Shown here piece by piece: positions 1-8,117 of a DNA stretch of 64,000 bases. The first letter of the stretch is position 1; each line of letters starts with the position of its first letter. The notes under the pieces are model-generated. The model was given only the letters and a program-made list of their open reading frames with translations, was not told the DNA's origin and did not search any database. The translations under genes and the position numbers were made by a program. The DNA is from [Empedobacter] haloabium (lineage in GTDB: Bacteria; Pseudomonadota; Gammaproteobacteria; Burkholderiales; Burkholderiaceae_D), in assembly GCA_008011715.2 (NCBI GenBank), contig CP136508.1:2356001-2420000 (forward strand). The letters run 5' to 3'.

Positions 1-1
1 C

Positions 2-202
2 GCCGCGCCGGCCCTGGCGCCGGCTGCCGTGCCAGGCACGCTGACGATCGTCGATGGCGCGCGCAGCGGGCATTACCAGGGCGCCGTCACGCTGGTCGAG
101 GAAGACCCGCATCTGCGCTTCGACATCGATACCCGCGAGGCGGCCCGGGCCGGCCTGAGATTCAGCTCGCGCCTGCTGCAACTGGCCAGGAACGTACTCT
201 GA
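2..202 (+). CDS. YfiR family periplasmic protein, C-terminal fragment
   Basis: Only the last 66 codons lie in the window; the 5' part is cut off by the window edge. The readable tail (GAVTLVEEDPHLRFDIDT, then AARAGLRFSSRLLQLARNVL) has the ending typical of YfiR/DUF4154 proteins: a beta strand pair followed by an 'Ala-x-x-x-Gly-Leu-x-x-Ser-x-x-Leu-Leu-x-Leu-Ala' helix. In Pseudomonas, YfiR is a periplasmic repressor of the membrane diguanylate cyclase YfiN. Here the stop codon overlaps the start of a CHASE8-GGDEF-EAL gene by one base (TGATG), so the two are almost certainly one operon. That this protein controls its neighbour is inference from the YfiBNR precedent. Confidence 0.75.
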   Translation, partial: AAPALAPAAVPGTLTIVDGARSGHYQGAVTLVEEDPHLRFDIDTREAARAGLRFSSRLLQLARNVL

Positions 203-2067
203 TGCCGCACCGCAAACAAGCCGTCGCACCCGGCCAGCAGATCACGCGCACGCTGGGCGCGGGCCAGCTGGCGGCCGCCATCTCCGCGCTGGTTTTCGTC
301 GGCGCCATCCTGCTGGCCTGCGAATGGGTCGCGCTGCGCGGCGCGCTGGCCGACGAGACACGCATGCAGGCCGCCATCGTGGCCGACAACGTCGCCGCCT
401 CGCTGATGTTCGGCGATCAGCAGGCCGCCGGCGAGATGCTGGCATCGCTGCGCCAGGCCGGGCACTTGCGCACGGCCGCGCTGTACAGCCGCGACGGCCG
501 GCTGTTCGCCCGCTACGTGGCGCCCGCGCATGCGCACCGCGCCGGCCTCGAGGCGGCCATGCCGGCCGTGGGCACGCTGGCGGTGACGCATCCGGTCAGC
601 TATCGCGGCCAGGCGCTGGGCCGGATCGAGCTCGTCACCGGCGCCGACCGCATCGTCACGGGCCTGCTGCGCTATGCCGGGCTGCTGGCGCTGGCGTCGC
701 TGGGCGGCCTGCTGGTGGTCGCGGTCGTGATGTACCGTACCCGTGCACGCGTGGCCGCGGCGGAACGGGAGCTGCACTACCTGGCCAATACCGACGCGGT
801 CACCGGCCTGCCGAACCGGCGCGCCACCTACCAATGGCTGGAACAGGCCATTGCCGACCATCGCGACGGCCAGGTCGCCGTGCTGCTGGTCGACCTGGAC
901 AACTTCAAGCTGGTCAACGACACGGCCGGCCATGCGGCCGGCGACGTGCTGCTGCGCCAGGTGGCGGCGGCGCTGGGCGGCGTGGTGCGCCCGCCCGACC
1001 TGGTGGGGCGCATCGGCGGCGACGAATTCGCCGTCATTGCCGAAGTGGCCGACACGGCCGGCGCCCAGGCCATCGGCGAACGCCTGCTGGCGGCCCTGCG
1101 CACGCCGTTCGCCTTGGCATCGGGCGAGGTGTTCGCCACCGCGAGCGTGGGCCTGTGCCTGTATCCGCAGGATGCGCCCGGCATGACGGAATTGCTGAGC
1201 AGTGCGGACGCGGCGCTGTACCGTGCCAAGAGCGCCGGCCGCAACCGGCTGGTCGCCTTCGTGCCCGAGATGACGCTGGCCGCGCAGCGCCGCGCGCAGC
1301 TGGAGGCGGAGCTGCGCCGTGCCATCGAGCAGGAAGCGCTGCTGCCGTATTATCAACCGCAGTTCGATTGCCGCACGGGCGCGATGGTGGGCGTCGAAGC
1401 GCTGCTGCGCTGGCCGCACCCGGAGCGCGGGTTCGTCTCGCCGGCCGAGTTCATCCCGGTCGCGGAGGACACGGGCCTGATCGTCGAACTGGGCCGCTGG
1501 GTGCTGCGGCGCGCCTGCGCCGACCTGGCCGCCTGGGACCGGGCTGGCGCGCCACCGCTGACGGTGGCGGTGAACGTCTCGGCGCGCCAGCTGAAGGAAC
1601 CGGACTTCCTGGGCGACGTGCTGGCCGCGCTGCACGCCAGCGGCCTGGCACCCGGCCGGCTCGAGCTGGAACTGACGGAAAGCCTGCTGATGGACGACGT
1701 GGAGTGCGCCGTCGCGTTCATGCACGCGGTGCGCGCGGCCGGCGTGCGCCTGTCGATCGACGACTTCGGCACCGGCTACTCGTCGCTGGCCTACCTGCAG
1801 TCGTTCCCGATCAACCAGTTGAAGGTGGACCGCAAGTTCGTGCAGTCGCTGCCGGTGGCCGGCCACACGATCGCCACCGCCGTGATCGCGCTGGCGCGCG
1901 GTTTCGGCCTGGCCGTGGTCGCGGAGGGCGTGGAGCGGCAGGAGCAGCTCGACTGGCTGCGCGCCGCCGGCTGCGATCATGCGCAGGGCTTCCTGCTGGG
2001 GATGCCGATGCCGGCGGCCCAGCTGCTGGCGACGGCAACGGCACCCCGCACCGCGGCGCTGACCTGA
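202..2067 (+). CDS. CHASE8-GGDEF-EAL membrane c-di-GMP enzyme (YfiN-like)
   Basis: The 621-residue protein has a membrane segment near residues 17-40, a periplasmic CHASE8-like region to about 150, a second membrane segment near 153-177, a GGDEF domain (about 195-360) and an EAL domain (about 370-610). The GGDEF motif is intact and the RxxD product-inhibition site is present five residues before it (RPPD-LVGRI-GGDEF). The EAL domain keeps EALLRW, the ELTES glutamate, DDFGTGYSSL and KVDRKF, so both synthesis and hydrolysis of c-di-GMP look possible. No HAMP domain is apparent between membrane and GGDEF, unlike P. aeruginosa YfiN. The start overlaps the stop of the YfiR-like gene by one base, implying translational coupling. 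Net catalytic direction cannot be read from sequence. Confidence 0.9.
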   Translation: MPHRKQAVAPGQQITRTLGAGQLAAAISALVFVGAILLACEWVALRGALADETRMQAAIVADNVAASLMFGDQQAAGEMLASLRQAGHLRTAALYSRDGRLFARYVAPAHAHRAGLEAAMPAVGTLAVTHPVSYRGQALGRIELVTGADRIVTGLLRYAGLLALASLGGLLVVAVVMYRTRARVAAAERELHYLANTDAVTGLPNRRATYQWLEQAIADHRDGQVAVLLVDLDNFKLVNDTAGHAAGDVLLRQVAAALGGVVRPPDLVGRIGGDEFAVIAEVADTAGAQAIGERLLAALRTPFALASGEVFATASVGLCLYPQDAPGMTELLSSADAALYRAKSAGRNRLVAFVPEMTLAAQRRAQLEAELRRAIEQEALLPYYQPQFDCRTGAMVGVEALLRWPHPERGFVSPAEFIPVAEDTGLIVELGRWVLRRACADLAAWDRAGAPPLTVAVNVSARQLKEPDFLGDVLAALHASGLAPGRLELELTESLLMDDVECAVAFMHAVRAAGVRLSIDDFGTGYSSLAYLQSFPINQLKVDRKFVQSLPVAGHTIATAVIALARGFGLAVVAEGVERQEQLDWLRAAGCDHAQGFLLGMPMPAAQLLATATAPRTAALT

Positions 2068-2068
2068 C

Positions 2069-2557
2069 TCAGGCGCCTTGCTTGCGCACGCGCGCGGCGA
2101 ACGACTTCTCGAAGAACTCGCCCAGCGTGGCTTCCAGCCATTGCGGCGTCAGCTCGGAGCAGGCGATGGTACCGCCTTGCTTGCCGCTGCCGTCGCGCGC
2201 GCGCAGGTCGAACGCGCTGGTCCACTCCAGCAGGCAGCTGTTCTCGATGGCGGCAAAGGTCAGCATGCAGGCATCGCGGCCCGCATGCGCGGCCAGGCGG
2301 TTCTTTTCCGGCACGAAGATCAGGCGGATGAAGTCGTTCCAGCCGTCGTTGCCTTCCTCGACCTTGCCGTCGTAATCGTGTTCGTACATCTGCTTGCGCA
2401 CGGCGGCGAACTGTGGCCGCACGACGTTCTCCAGCGTGCGCCGGTATTGTTCCCGGAAATCCAGGCGCGCCTGGCGCGCGGCCTGCTCCTGCGCGGCCTG
2501 CCTGGCCGCCGCCAGGTCCGCCTCATGCTTCAGCGCGGCTTTAGAGAAGATCGACAT
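2069..2557 (-). CDS. conserved hypothetical protein, 162 aa
   Basis: A soluble protein I do not recognise. Residues 1-50 form an Ala/Gln/Arg-rich helix, probably coiled coil, followed by a mixed region with several aromatic residues (MYEHDYDG, WNDFIRLIFVPEKN) and a C-terminal acidic-aromatic helix (ELTPQWLEATLGEFFEK). There is no signal peptide or membrane segment. It is convergent with the GGDEF-EAL gene with one base between the stops. The start ATG lies in an AT-richer gap of about 217 bases shared with the divergent chemoreceptor gene, so both promoters must lie there. Codon use matches its neighbours, so it is likely a real gene, but no function is proposed. Confidence 0.65.
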   Translation of the reverse strand: MSIFSKAALKHEADLAAARQAAQEQAARQARLDFREQYRRTLENVVRPQFAAVRKQMYEHDYDGKVEEGNDGWNDFIRLIFVPEKNRLAAHAGRDACMLTFAAIENSCLLEWTSAFDLRARDGSGKQGGTIACSELTPQWLEATLGEFFEKSFAARVRKQGA

Positions 2558-2774
2558 CGCATCCTTACCTGAAAAACATCAGTGTACACGCAAGCCGTTG
2601 CGTTCTTGCGCCAGAAAGGGTAGCGCAAGCGCGTAAAACGTGGCCTGGCGGGTTCACCCATGCTACCATTGATTCCACATGGCAATATCACTTGTTGCCT
2701 TGCCCCTTCGGCCCCCATCCCCGCCCGAATCCGCGACGTCCCGTCGCCAGACTCATTCACATCCAGACAATATT

Positions 2775-4346
2775 ATGAAGCTTGCTAATCTGAAAATCGG
2801 CGTTCGCCTGTCGCTGCTGGGAGCATTCTTCCTGGTGACCCTGCTGCTGGTCGGTATCACCGGCTGGTCGGCACTGCGCAGCATGAACGAGCGCAACGCG
2901 GCCGGCTTCGCCGAGGCGGAGCAGCTGCTGCGCGCCGTCGACAACGCCCGCATGGCCCAGGTGGATTTCAAGATCCAGGTGCAGGAATGGAAGAACATGT
3001 TGCTGCGCAGCTACGATGACGAGCACGCGACCAAGTACCGCGAAGCCTTTGTCAAGGCCGGCGCCAGCACGCAGGACAAGCTGAACAAGCTGCACAAGCA
3101 GATGACGCAACTGCAGCTCGATACCGCCCTGGTGGACGACGCCGTGCGCCTGCAGGGCGAGCTGCAGCAGCGCTACGTGAGCGCATTCAACGAATATACG
3201 GTGGGCGACCCGGCCAGCGCCAAGGGCGTGGACGCGGCCGTCAAGGGCATGGACCGCCCGCCGACCGAGCAGATCGACAAGATCGTCGCGTTTATCCAGA
3301 AGGCGGCCGACGAGCGCATGGCCAAGGTGGCGGCGCAGAACACCAGCGAGTACGAGCGTTCCGTGTTCATGCTGCTGGCACTGCTGGTGGCGGCCGTCGC
3401 CATTGGCGCCGTCATCGTCGTGATGCTGGTGCGCGGCATCACCGTGCCGCTGGCCCGCGCCCTGGACATCGCCCGTGACGTGGCCGACGGCGACCTGCGC
3501 GCCGAAGTGCGCTCCAACCGCCAGGACGAAATCGGCGACCTGTTGCGTGCCCTGGGCACGATGAGCGGCAACCTGGCCCGTATCGTCACCCGCGTGCGGG
3601 GCGGAACCCAGGCCATCGCGGCCGCCTCCGCCGAGATCGCCCATGGCAATGCCGACCTGTCGGCCCGTACCGAGGACATGGCCGGCTCGCTGGAAGAGAC
3701 GGCGGCGTCGATGACGGAGCTGACCAGCACCGTGCGCGCCAACAGCGACAACGCCAGCGAGGCCGCGCGCCTGGCCGGCCAGGCCTCCAGCGTCTCCGGC
3801 CGCGGCAGCGAGACGGTGGCCGAGGTGGTGGCGTCGATGGGTGCGATCGGCGAGAGCTCGGGCAAGATCGCCGAGATCATCGGCGTCATCGACGGCATCG
3901 CGTTCCAGACCAACATCCTGGCACTGAACGCCGCCGTGGAAGCGGCCCGCGCCGGCGAGCAGGGCCGCGGCTTCGCCGTCGTCGCCAGCGAAGTGCGCAA
4001 CCTGGCGCAGCGCTCGTCGTCGGCCGCCAAGGAAATCCGCGAGCTGATCACAGCGTCCGTTGCCGAGGTGGGCTCGGGCCGCGCGCTGGTGGACCGCGCC
4101 GGCGCCACGATGCGCGAGGTGCTGACGTCGGTCGAGCAGGTCACGGCCGTCGTCACCGAGATCTCGATGGCCAGCACCGAGCAGCAGGAGGGCATCGAAC
4201 AGATCGGCACGGCGATCTCGCACATCGACAGCGTGACGCAGCAGAACGCGGCGCTGGTGGAGCAGGCCGCGGCGGCGGCGGAATCGCTGAAGCAGCAGGC
4301 GCGCGAACTGGACGAGGCGGTGGCGATCTTCAAGCTGGCTGCCTGA
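2775..4346 (+). CDS. methyl-accepting chemotaxis protein
   Basis: A transmembrane chemoreceptor of 523 residues. Membrane segment 1 is at about 10-30, a helical periplasmic sensor of about 165 residues follows, membrane segment 2 is at about 195-215, then HAMP (to about 268) and the cytoplasmic signalling domain. The highly conserved hairpin tip is visible ([20 protein letters not shown], then [18 protein letters not shown]), so coupling to CheA/CheW is expected. The C-terminus ends in FKLAA and lacks a CheR-tethering NWETF pentapeptide. The chosen start [12 protein letters not shown] puts the first membrane helix directly after a short basic N-terminus; an upstream in-frame ATG would add 32 unlikely Pro-rich residues. 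The ligand is unknown. A strong hairpin follows the stop. Confidence 0.93.
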   Translation: MKLANLKIGVRLSLLGAFFLVTLLLVGITGWSALRSMNERNAAGFAEAEQLLRAVDNARMAQVDFKIQVQEWKNMLLRSYDDEHATKYREAFVKAGASTQDKLNKLHKQMTQLQLDTALVDDAVRLQGELQQRYVSAFNEYTVGDPASAKGVDAAVKGMDRPPTEQIDKIVAFIQKAADERMAKVAAQNTSEYERSVFMLLALLVAAVAIGAVIVVMLVRGITVPLARALDIARDVADGDLRAEVRSNRQDEIGDLLRALGTMSGNLARIVTRVRGGTQAIAAASAEIAHGNADLSARTEDMAGSLEETAASMTELTSTVRANSDNASEAARLAGQASSVSGRGSETVAEVVASMGAIGESSGKIAEIIGVIDGIAFQTNILALNAAVEAARAGEQGRGFAVVASEVRNLAQRSSSAAKEIRELITASVAEVGSGRALVDRAGATMREVLTSVEQVTAVVTEISMASTEQQEGIEQIGTAISHIDSVTQQNAALVEQAAAAAESLKQQARELDEAVAIFKLAA

Positions 4347-4364
4347 GTCACGGCAGCTCGATTG

Positions 4365-4398
4365 AAACGGCCGGGGCGTGCGAGCGTCCCGGCCGTTT
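4365..4398. terminator. hairpin terminator between convergent genes
   Basis: A perfect 11-bp inverted repeat, AAACGGCCGGG and CCCGGCCGTTT, with a 12-base loop lies 18 bases after the chemoreceptor stop and 6 bases before the 3' end of the TetR gene. The arms end in A and T runs of three on either side, so it can act in both directions, although the U-tract is short. Confidence 0.75.
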
Positions 4399-4404
4399 GC
4401 GCAT

Positions 4405-5007
4405 TCAGCGCGCCAGCACCATCCCCAGCCGCAATGCCGTGTCGCTGACCTCGTCCAGCGACGGCCGATAACCCTGTTCGATCCAGCGCAGCGCGATGTG
4501 GATGACGCCGCCGACGACGCCGGCCTGCAGCAGCGCGTCGCCGGGGCGGCCGGGCGCCAGCAGCCGCGCCACCATGGCGCCGGTGGTCCGCAGCGCCGCG
4601 TCGAACGCGGCGTCCACGGCAGGGCTGACGCCGCGGATTTCGACCAGGAACACGCGCGCGCAATGCGGCTCGCGCTGCAGTGCCGCGAAATAGGCATGCA
4701 GCATCGCTCGGGCGCGGCGGGCGCGCGCGCGGCCGGCGGCTTGCGCGGCCGCGGCGATTTCCGCGCCCACGCTGGCAACCACCGCTTCGAAACTGGCCAC
4801 CAGCAGCGCCTCGCTGTTGGCGAACGATTCGTAGAAATAGCGCTCCGTCAGCCCGGCCGCCGTGCACACGGCTTTCACGGTGGCCTGGCGGTAGCCCGTG
4901 GCGCCGTACACGGCGATGGCGGCCGCGATCAGGCGGTGGCGCCGCTCGGCGCGTCGCTCCTCGGGAGGAAGGCCGCGGTAGGCGCGGCGGGATGGCTCTG
5001 CAGTCAT
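4405..5007 (-). CDS. TetR/AcrR family regulator, EthR-like position
   Basis: A 200-residue regulator with an N-terminal TetR helix-turn-helix: LIAAAIAVYGATGYRQATVK, then the AAGLTERYFYESFANSEAL recognition region. The C-terminal half is an Ala-rich ligand-binding and dimer domain. It is divergent from an EthA-like monooxygenase, the same arrangement as ethR-ethA in Mycobacterium, where EthR represses ethA. The ATG at 5007 was chosen; an in-frame GTG at 5022 would add five residues, and neither has a clear ribosome-binding site. A perfect palindrome between the two genes is the likely operator. Repression of the neighbouring oxidation operon and probable self-control are inference. Confidence 0.88.
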   Translation of the reverse strand: MTAEPSRRAYRGLPPEERRAERRHRLIAAAIAVYGATGYRQATVKAVCTAAGLTERYFYESFANSEALLVASFEAVVASVGAEIAAAAQAAGRARARRARAMLHAYFAALQREPHCARVFLVEIRGVSPAVDAAFDAALRTTGAMVARLLAPGRPGDALLQAGVVGGVIHIALRWIEQGYRPSLDEVSDTALRLGMVLAR

Positions 5008-5027
5008 GGCGTATTTTGGCACAGCGA

Positions 5028-5056
5028 TTGTGTTTCCTGCATGGCTGGGCTATTCT
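5028..5056 (+). promoter_or_regulatory. candidate sigma-70 promoter of the monooxygenase operon
   Basis: A -35-like TTGTGT (5028-5033) and a -10-like TATTCT (5051-5056) are separated by 17 bases and lie 40 bases before the ATG. The -10 overlaps the left arm of the adjacent palindrome, the geometry expected for repressor-blocked transcription. The hexamers are weak matches to consensus. Confidence 0.45.
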
Positions 5057-5077
5057 GACAACGCGCGGTGTCAGAAT
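5052..5077. promoter_or_regulatory. palindromic operator, probably for the divergent TetR protein
   Basis: A perfect inverted repeat of 9-bp arms, ATTCTGACA and TGTCAGAAT, has an 8-bp spacer (ACGCGCGG). It lies 18 bases before the monooxygenase start and about 44 bases from the TetR start. TetR regulators commonly bind such palindromes next to their own gene; binding by this regulator is inferred from position and symmetry. Confidence 0.7.
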
Positions 5078-5095
5078 GCCGCGACAGGAGACCGT

Positions 5096-6580
5096 ATGTC
5101 ACATGCCACCGCAAGCGGCGCCACGAACGACGTGCTGGACGTGCTGATCGTGGGCGCCGGCCTGTCCGGTATCGGCGCCGCCTGTGCCCTGCGCGCGGAC
5201 AGCCCGGAGCGGCGCTTTGCCATCCTGGAGGCGCGCGATGCGATCGGCGGCACCTGGGACCTGTTCCGCTATCCGGGCGTGCGTTCGGACTCCGACATGC
5301 ACACGCTGGGCTACCGCTTCCGCCCATGGGCCGACCCGCGCGCCATCGCGGACGGCCCGGCCATCCTGGACTACATCCGCGCCGCCGCGCGCGAGGGCGA
5401 CGTGGAACGCCATATCCGCTTCGGCCACAAGGTGCTGCGCGCCGACTGGTGCAGCGCCAGCGCGCTGTGGACCGTGCAGGCCGAGCATGCGGGCGTCCCG
5501 GTGACCTTCAACTGCCGCTTTCTCTATCTGTGCGCCGGCTATTACGACTACCAGGCGGCGCACCGGCCCGCGTTCGACGGCGAGGCCTCGTTTCGCGGCA
5601 CCGTCGTGCAGCCGCAGTTCTGGCCGGGCGAGCTCGATTGGCGCGGCCGCCGTGTCGTCGTCGTCGGCAGCGGCGCCACCGCCGTGACCCTGGTGCCGGC
5701 CATGGCACGCACGGCGGCGCACGTGACGATGCTGCAGCGTTCGCCCACCTACGTGGTGACGCGGCCGGCGGTGGACCGCTTTGCCGACACCGTGACGCGG
5801 CTGCTGCCGGCGCGGCTGGCCTACCGGGTGGTGCGCTGGAAGAACGTGCTCGAGAGCATCGTGCTGTACCGGCTGGCGCGGCGCCGTCCCGAGCTGGTCA
5901 AGCGCCACATCGTCGCGCAGGCGGCGCGCCAGCTCGAGCATGCCTGCGACGCGCGCCTGCACTTCACGCCCAGCTACCGGCCGTGGGACCAGCGTGTCTG
6001 CGTGGCGCCGGACGGCGACCTGTTCCAGGCGATCCGGCAGGGCCGCGCCAGCGTGGCGACCGACGTCATCGAACGCTTCACGCCGTGCGGCTTGCGCCTG
6101 CGCTCGGGGCGCGACCTGCCGGCCGACATCGTCGTGCTGGCCACGGGCCTGCAACTCAAGCTGCTGGGGGGCATGGCGCTGACGGTGGACGGCCGCCCCG
6201 TGCGGCCGGCCGACACGCTGGTATACAAGGGCATGATGCTGAGCGACGTGCCGAACCTGGCGCTGGCGTTCGGCTACACCAACGCCTCGTGGACGCTGAA
6301 GGCCGACCTGACGGCGCAGTGGGTATGCCGCCTGCTGCGCCACATGCGCCGCCACGGGCACGCGATCGCGCTGGCACGGCGCGAGCCGGACGTGGCCCCA
6401 CGCCCGTTCCTGGACTTCACGTCCGGCTACGTGCAGCGCGGCGCGGGCCTGCTGCCGCGCCAGGGGGAGCGCCGGCCCTGGCAGGTGTACCAGAACTACC
6501 TGCTCGACCTGCTGACGATCCGCTGCGGCAGGCTGGCCGACGGGGTGCTGCGCTTCGGCGCCGCCGGCACCTTGCCCTGA
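5096..6580 (+). CDS. EthA-like flavin monooxygenase (Baeyer-Villiger type)
   Basis: The 494-residue protein matches class B flavin monooxygenases of the EthA type in length and layout. It has an FAD-binding GAGLSGIG motif near residue 18, the signature GGTWDLFRYPGVRSDSDMHT, an NADPH-binding VVGSGATAV motif near 190, and the EthA-type C-terminal stretch GYTNASWTLKADL. Such enzymes insert oxygen next to ketones, giving esters or lactones, or oxidise thioamides. The Baeyer-Villiger fingerprint FxGxxxHxxxWP reads F166-R-G-T-V-V-Q172-P-Q-F-W-P, so the usual histidine is glutamine. The start has a CAGGAG ribosome-binding site. A downstream esterase 27 bases on could hydrolyse ester products. The substrate is unknown. 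Confidence 0.88.
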   Translation: MSHATASGATNDVLDVLIVGAGLSGIGAACALRADSPERRFAILEARDAIGGTWDLFRYPGVRSDSDMHTLGYRFRPWADPRAIADGPAILDYIRAAAREGDVERHIRFGHKVLRADWCSASALWTVQAEHAGVPVTFNCRFLYLCAGYYDYQAAHRPAFDGEASFRGTVVQPQFWPGELDWRGRRVVVVGSGATAVTLVPAMARTAAHVTMLQRSPTYVVTRPAVDRFADTVTRLLPARLAYRVVRWKNVLESIVLYRLARRRPELVKRHIVAQAARQLEHACDARLHFTPSYRPWDQRVCVAPDGDLFQAIRQGRASVATDVIERFTPCGLRLRSGRDLPADIVVLATGLQLKLLGGMALTVDGRPVRPADTLVYKGMMLSDVPNLALAFGYTNASWTLKADLTAQWVCRLLRHMRRHGHAIALARREPDVAPRPFLDFTSGYVQRGAGLLPRQGERRPWQVYQNYLLDLLTIRCGRLADGVLRFGAAGTLP

Positions 6581-6607
6581 GCCCCCATCAACCTGGAGGA
6601 GTACACG

Positions 6608-7579
6608 ATGATCGGACCTGTAACGACGGCGCTGCTGGCCACGCCGGCCCTGGCCGCCGCCGCCCTGGCACTGCTGACCCAACGCGTGGCACGCAAGGTG
6701 GAGACGGCGCTGCCGCCGCGCGGCCGCTTCATCGACGTGCCAGGTACCCGGCTGCACGTGCGTGAGCTGGGCAGCGGCCCGGCGCTGCTGCTGGTGCATG
6801 GGCTGGGCGGGCAGATGGCACACTTCACCTACGGCCTGGCGCAGCGGCTGGCCGACCGCTACCGGGTGATCGTCGTGGACCGCCCCGGCTCAGGCTATTC
6901 GCAGCGCCATGCCGGCGGCGCGGGCCTGCGGACACAGGCCGCTGCCCTGGCGGCGTTGATCGATACGCTGGGATTGGAGCGCGCCATCGTGGTAGGTCAT
7001 TCGCTCGGCGGCGCGGTCGCGTTGACGCTGGCGCTGGAGCATCCGGACCGGGTCGCCGGCCTGGCGCTGCTGGCACCGCTGACGCAGGCCCAGGACGAGG
7101 TGCCGCCGGCGTTTCGCGCGCTGACGATCAAAAGCGAGGCCGTGCGCACGGCGCTGGCGTGGACGCTGGCCACGCCGGGCGGCATGGCGCGCGGCGCCGC
7201 CGTGCTGCGCGAGGTGTTCGCGCCCGAGCCGGTACCGCAGGATTTCGCAGTGAAGGGCGGGGGGCTGCTCAGCCTGCGCCCGAGCCAGTTCCTCGCCGCG
7301 GCGGCCGACCTGCAGGCGCTGCCGGACGAGCTGCCGGCGCTGCATGCGCGCTATGCGGGCCTGCGCCTGCCGGTGGCCGTGCTGTTCGGGCGCGAGGATC
7401 GCATCCTGGACTGGCAGCGGCACGGTGCCGGGCTGACGGCCGCGGTACCTGGCGCGGTACTGGAAACCGTCGCGGGCGGGCACATGCTGCCGGTCACGCA
7501 GCCCGACGTGGCGGCAGCATTCGTCCACGCCGCCGCGCAACGCGCCCTGGCGCCAGCGAGGCAGGTCGCGTCGCCCTGA
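6608..7579 (+). CDS. alpha/beta hydrolase, probable esterase
   Basis: A 323-residue alpha/beta-hydrolase with a hydrophobic N-terminal helix (residues 1-25) that could anchor it to the membrane. The oxyanion-side LLLVHGLGG and nucleophile elbow VVGHSLGGAVA are present, with catalytic acid in GREDRILD and histidine in GGHMLPV near the end, so the Ser-Asp-His triad looks complete. It follows the monooxygenase by 27 bases with a TGGAGGAG ribosome-binding site, so the pair is probably one transcript under the TetR regulator. Baeyer-Villiger enzymes are often paired with an esterase that opens the ester or lactone formed; that role here is inference. Confidence 0.87.
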   Translation: MIGPVTTALLATPALAAAALALLTQRVARKVETALPPRGRFIDVPGTRLHVRELGSGPALLLVHGLGGQMAHFTYGLAQRLADRYRVIVVDRPGSGYSQRHAGGAGLRTQAAALAALIDTLGLERAIVVGHSLGGAVALTLALEHPDRVAGLALLAPLTQAQDEVPPAFRALTIKSEAVRTALAWTLATPGGMARGAAVLREVFAPEPVPQDFAVKGGGLLSLRPSQFLAAAADLQALPDELPALHARYAGLRLPVAVLFGREDRILDWQRHGAGLTAAVPGAVLETVAGGHMLPVTQPDVAAAFVHAAAQRALAPARQVASP

Positions 7580-8026
7580 TCAAGCCAGCGCATGGCCGGC
7601 GCCCGCCGGCAGGCGCGCATCCACCCCCCGCGCCAGATCGGCCAGCGTCACGCGGCCGAAGCGTGCCAGCAGCAAGGCCTCGGCCTCGCGCAACGCCTGG
7701 CCCAGTTCATCGTTGACTGCCTGCTCGACCAGGCAGGTGCTGCGTTCATTGGCCGCGCCGATCGCGAATACCGACGGACTGCCCAGCGCCGCATGGATGT
7801 CCAGCAGTGTGATCTCGGCCAGCGGGCGTGCCAGTACCCAGCCACCGCCGTGGCCTTTCTCCGAACTCACATAGCCGGCATCGCGCAGGCCGGCCATGGT
7901 GCGGCGTACCACGACGGGGTTGGTGGACAACATCTGCGCGATCGCTTCGGACGTCGCCCGTCCCGCGTGCGCATCCATATGAATCAGCACATGCAGCATG
8001 CGCGATAGTCGGCTGTCGGGTCTCAT
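7580..8026 (-). CDS. Rrf2 family transcriptional regulator
   Basis: A 148-residue winged-helix regulator of the Rrf2 family: SRLSRMLHVLIHMDAH, the helix-turn-helix TSEAIAQMLSTNPVVVRRTM, and the wing GYVSSEKGHGGGWVLA. Only one cysteine (STCLVEQ) is in the sensor region, so unlike NsrR or IscR it should not bind an Fe-S cluster and more likely senses redox or thiol stress, as YwnA-type members may. Its stop abuts the convergent esterase stop. It is divergent from a thioredoxin-reductase-like gene across a perfect palindrome, which suggests one-regulator-one-enzyme control. Confidence 0.88.
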   Translation of the reverse strand: MRPDSRLSRMLHVLIHMDAHAGRATSEAIAQMLSTNPVVVRRTMAGLRDAGYVSSEKGHGGGWVLARPLAEITLLDIHAALGSPSVFAIGAANERSTCLVEQAVNDELGQALREAEALLLARFGRVTLADLARGVDARLPAGAGHALA

Positions 8027-8081
8027 GCCGGCATTGTACGATGCCGCTTCCTGTAACTTCATGAGTTGCGTGATTTGGCTA

Positions 8082-8108
8082 CTTATGTAACACTGTGAGT
8101 TACATAAG
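8082..8108. promoter_or_regulatory. palindromic operator for the Rrf2 regulator
   Basis: A perfect inverted repeat with 10-bp arms, CTTATGTAAC and GTTACATAAG, and a 7-bp spacer (ACTGTGA). The right arm overlaps the AAGGAGG ribosome-binding site of the reductase gene, so a bound repressor would block both transcription and access to the start. A weaker related pair (GTAAC near 8053, GTTGC near 8065) lies upstream and may be a second site. Confidence 0.75.
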
Positions 8109-8117
8109 GAGGATTCC

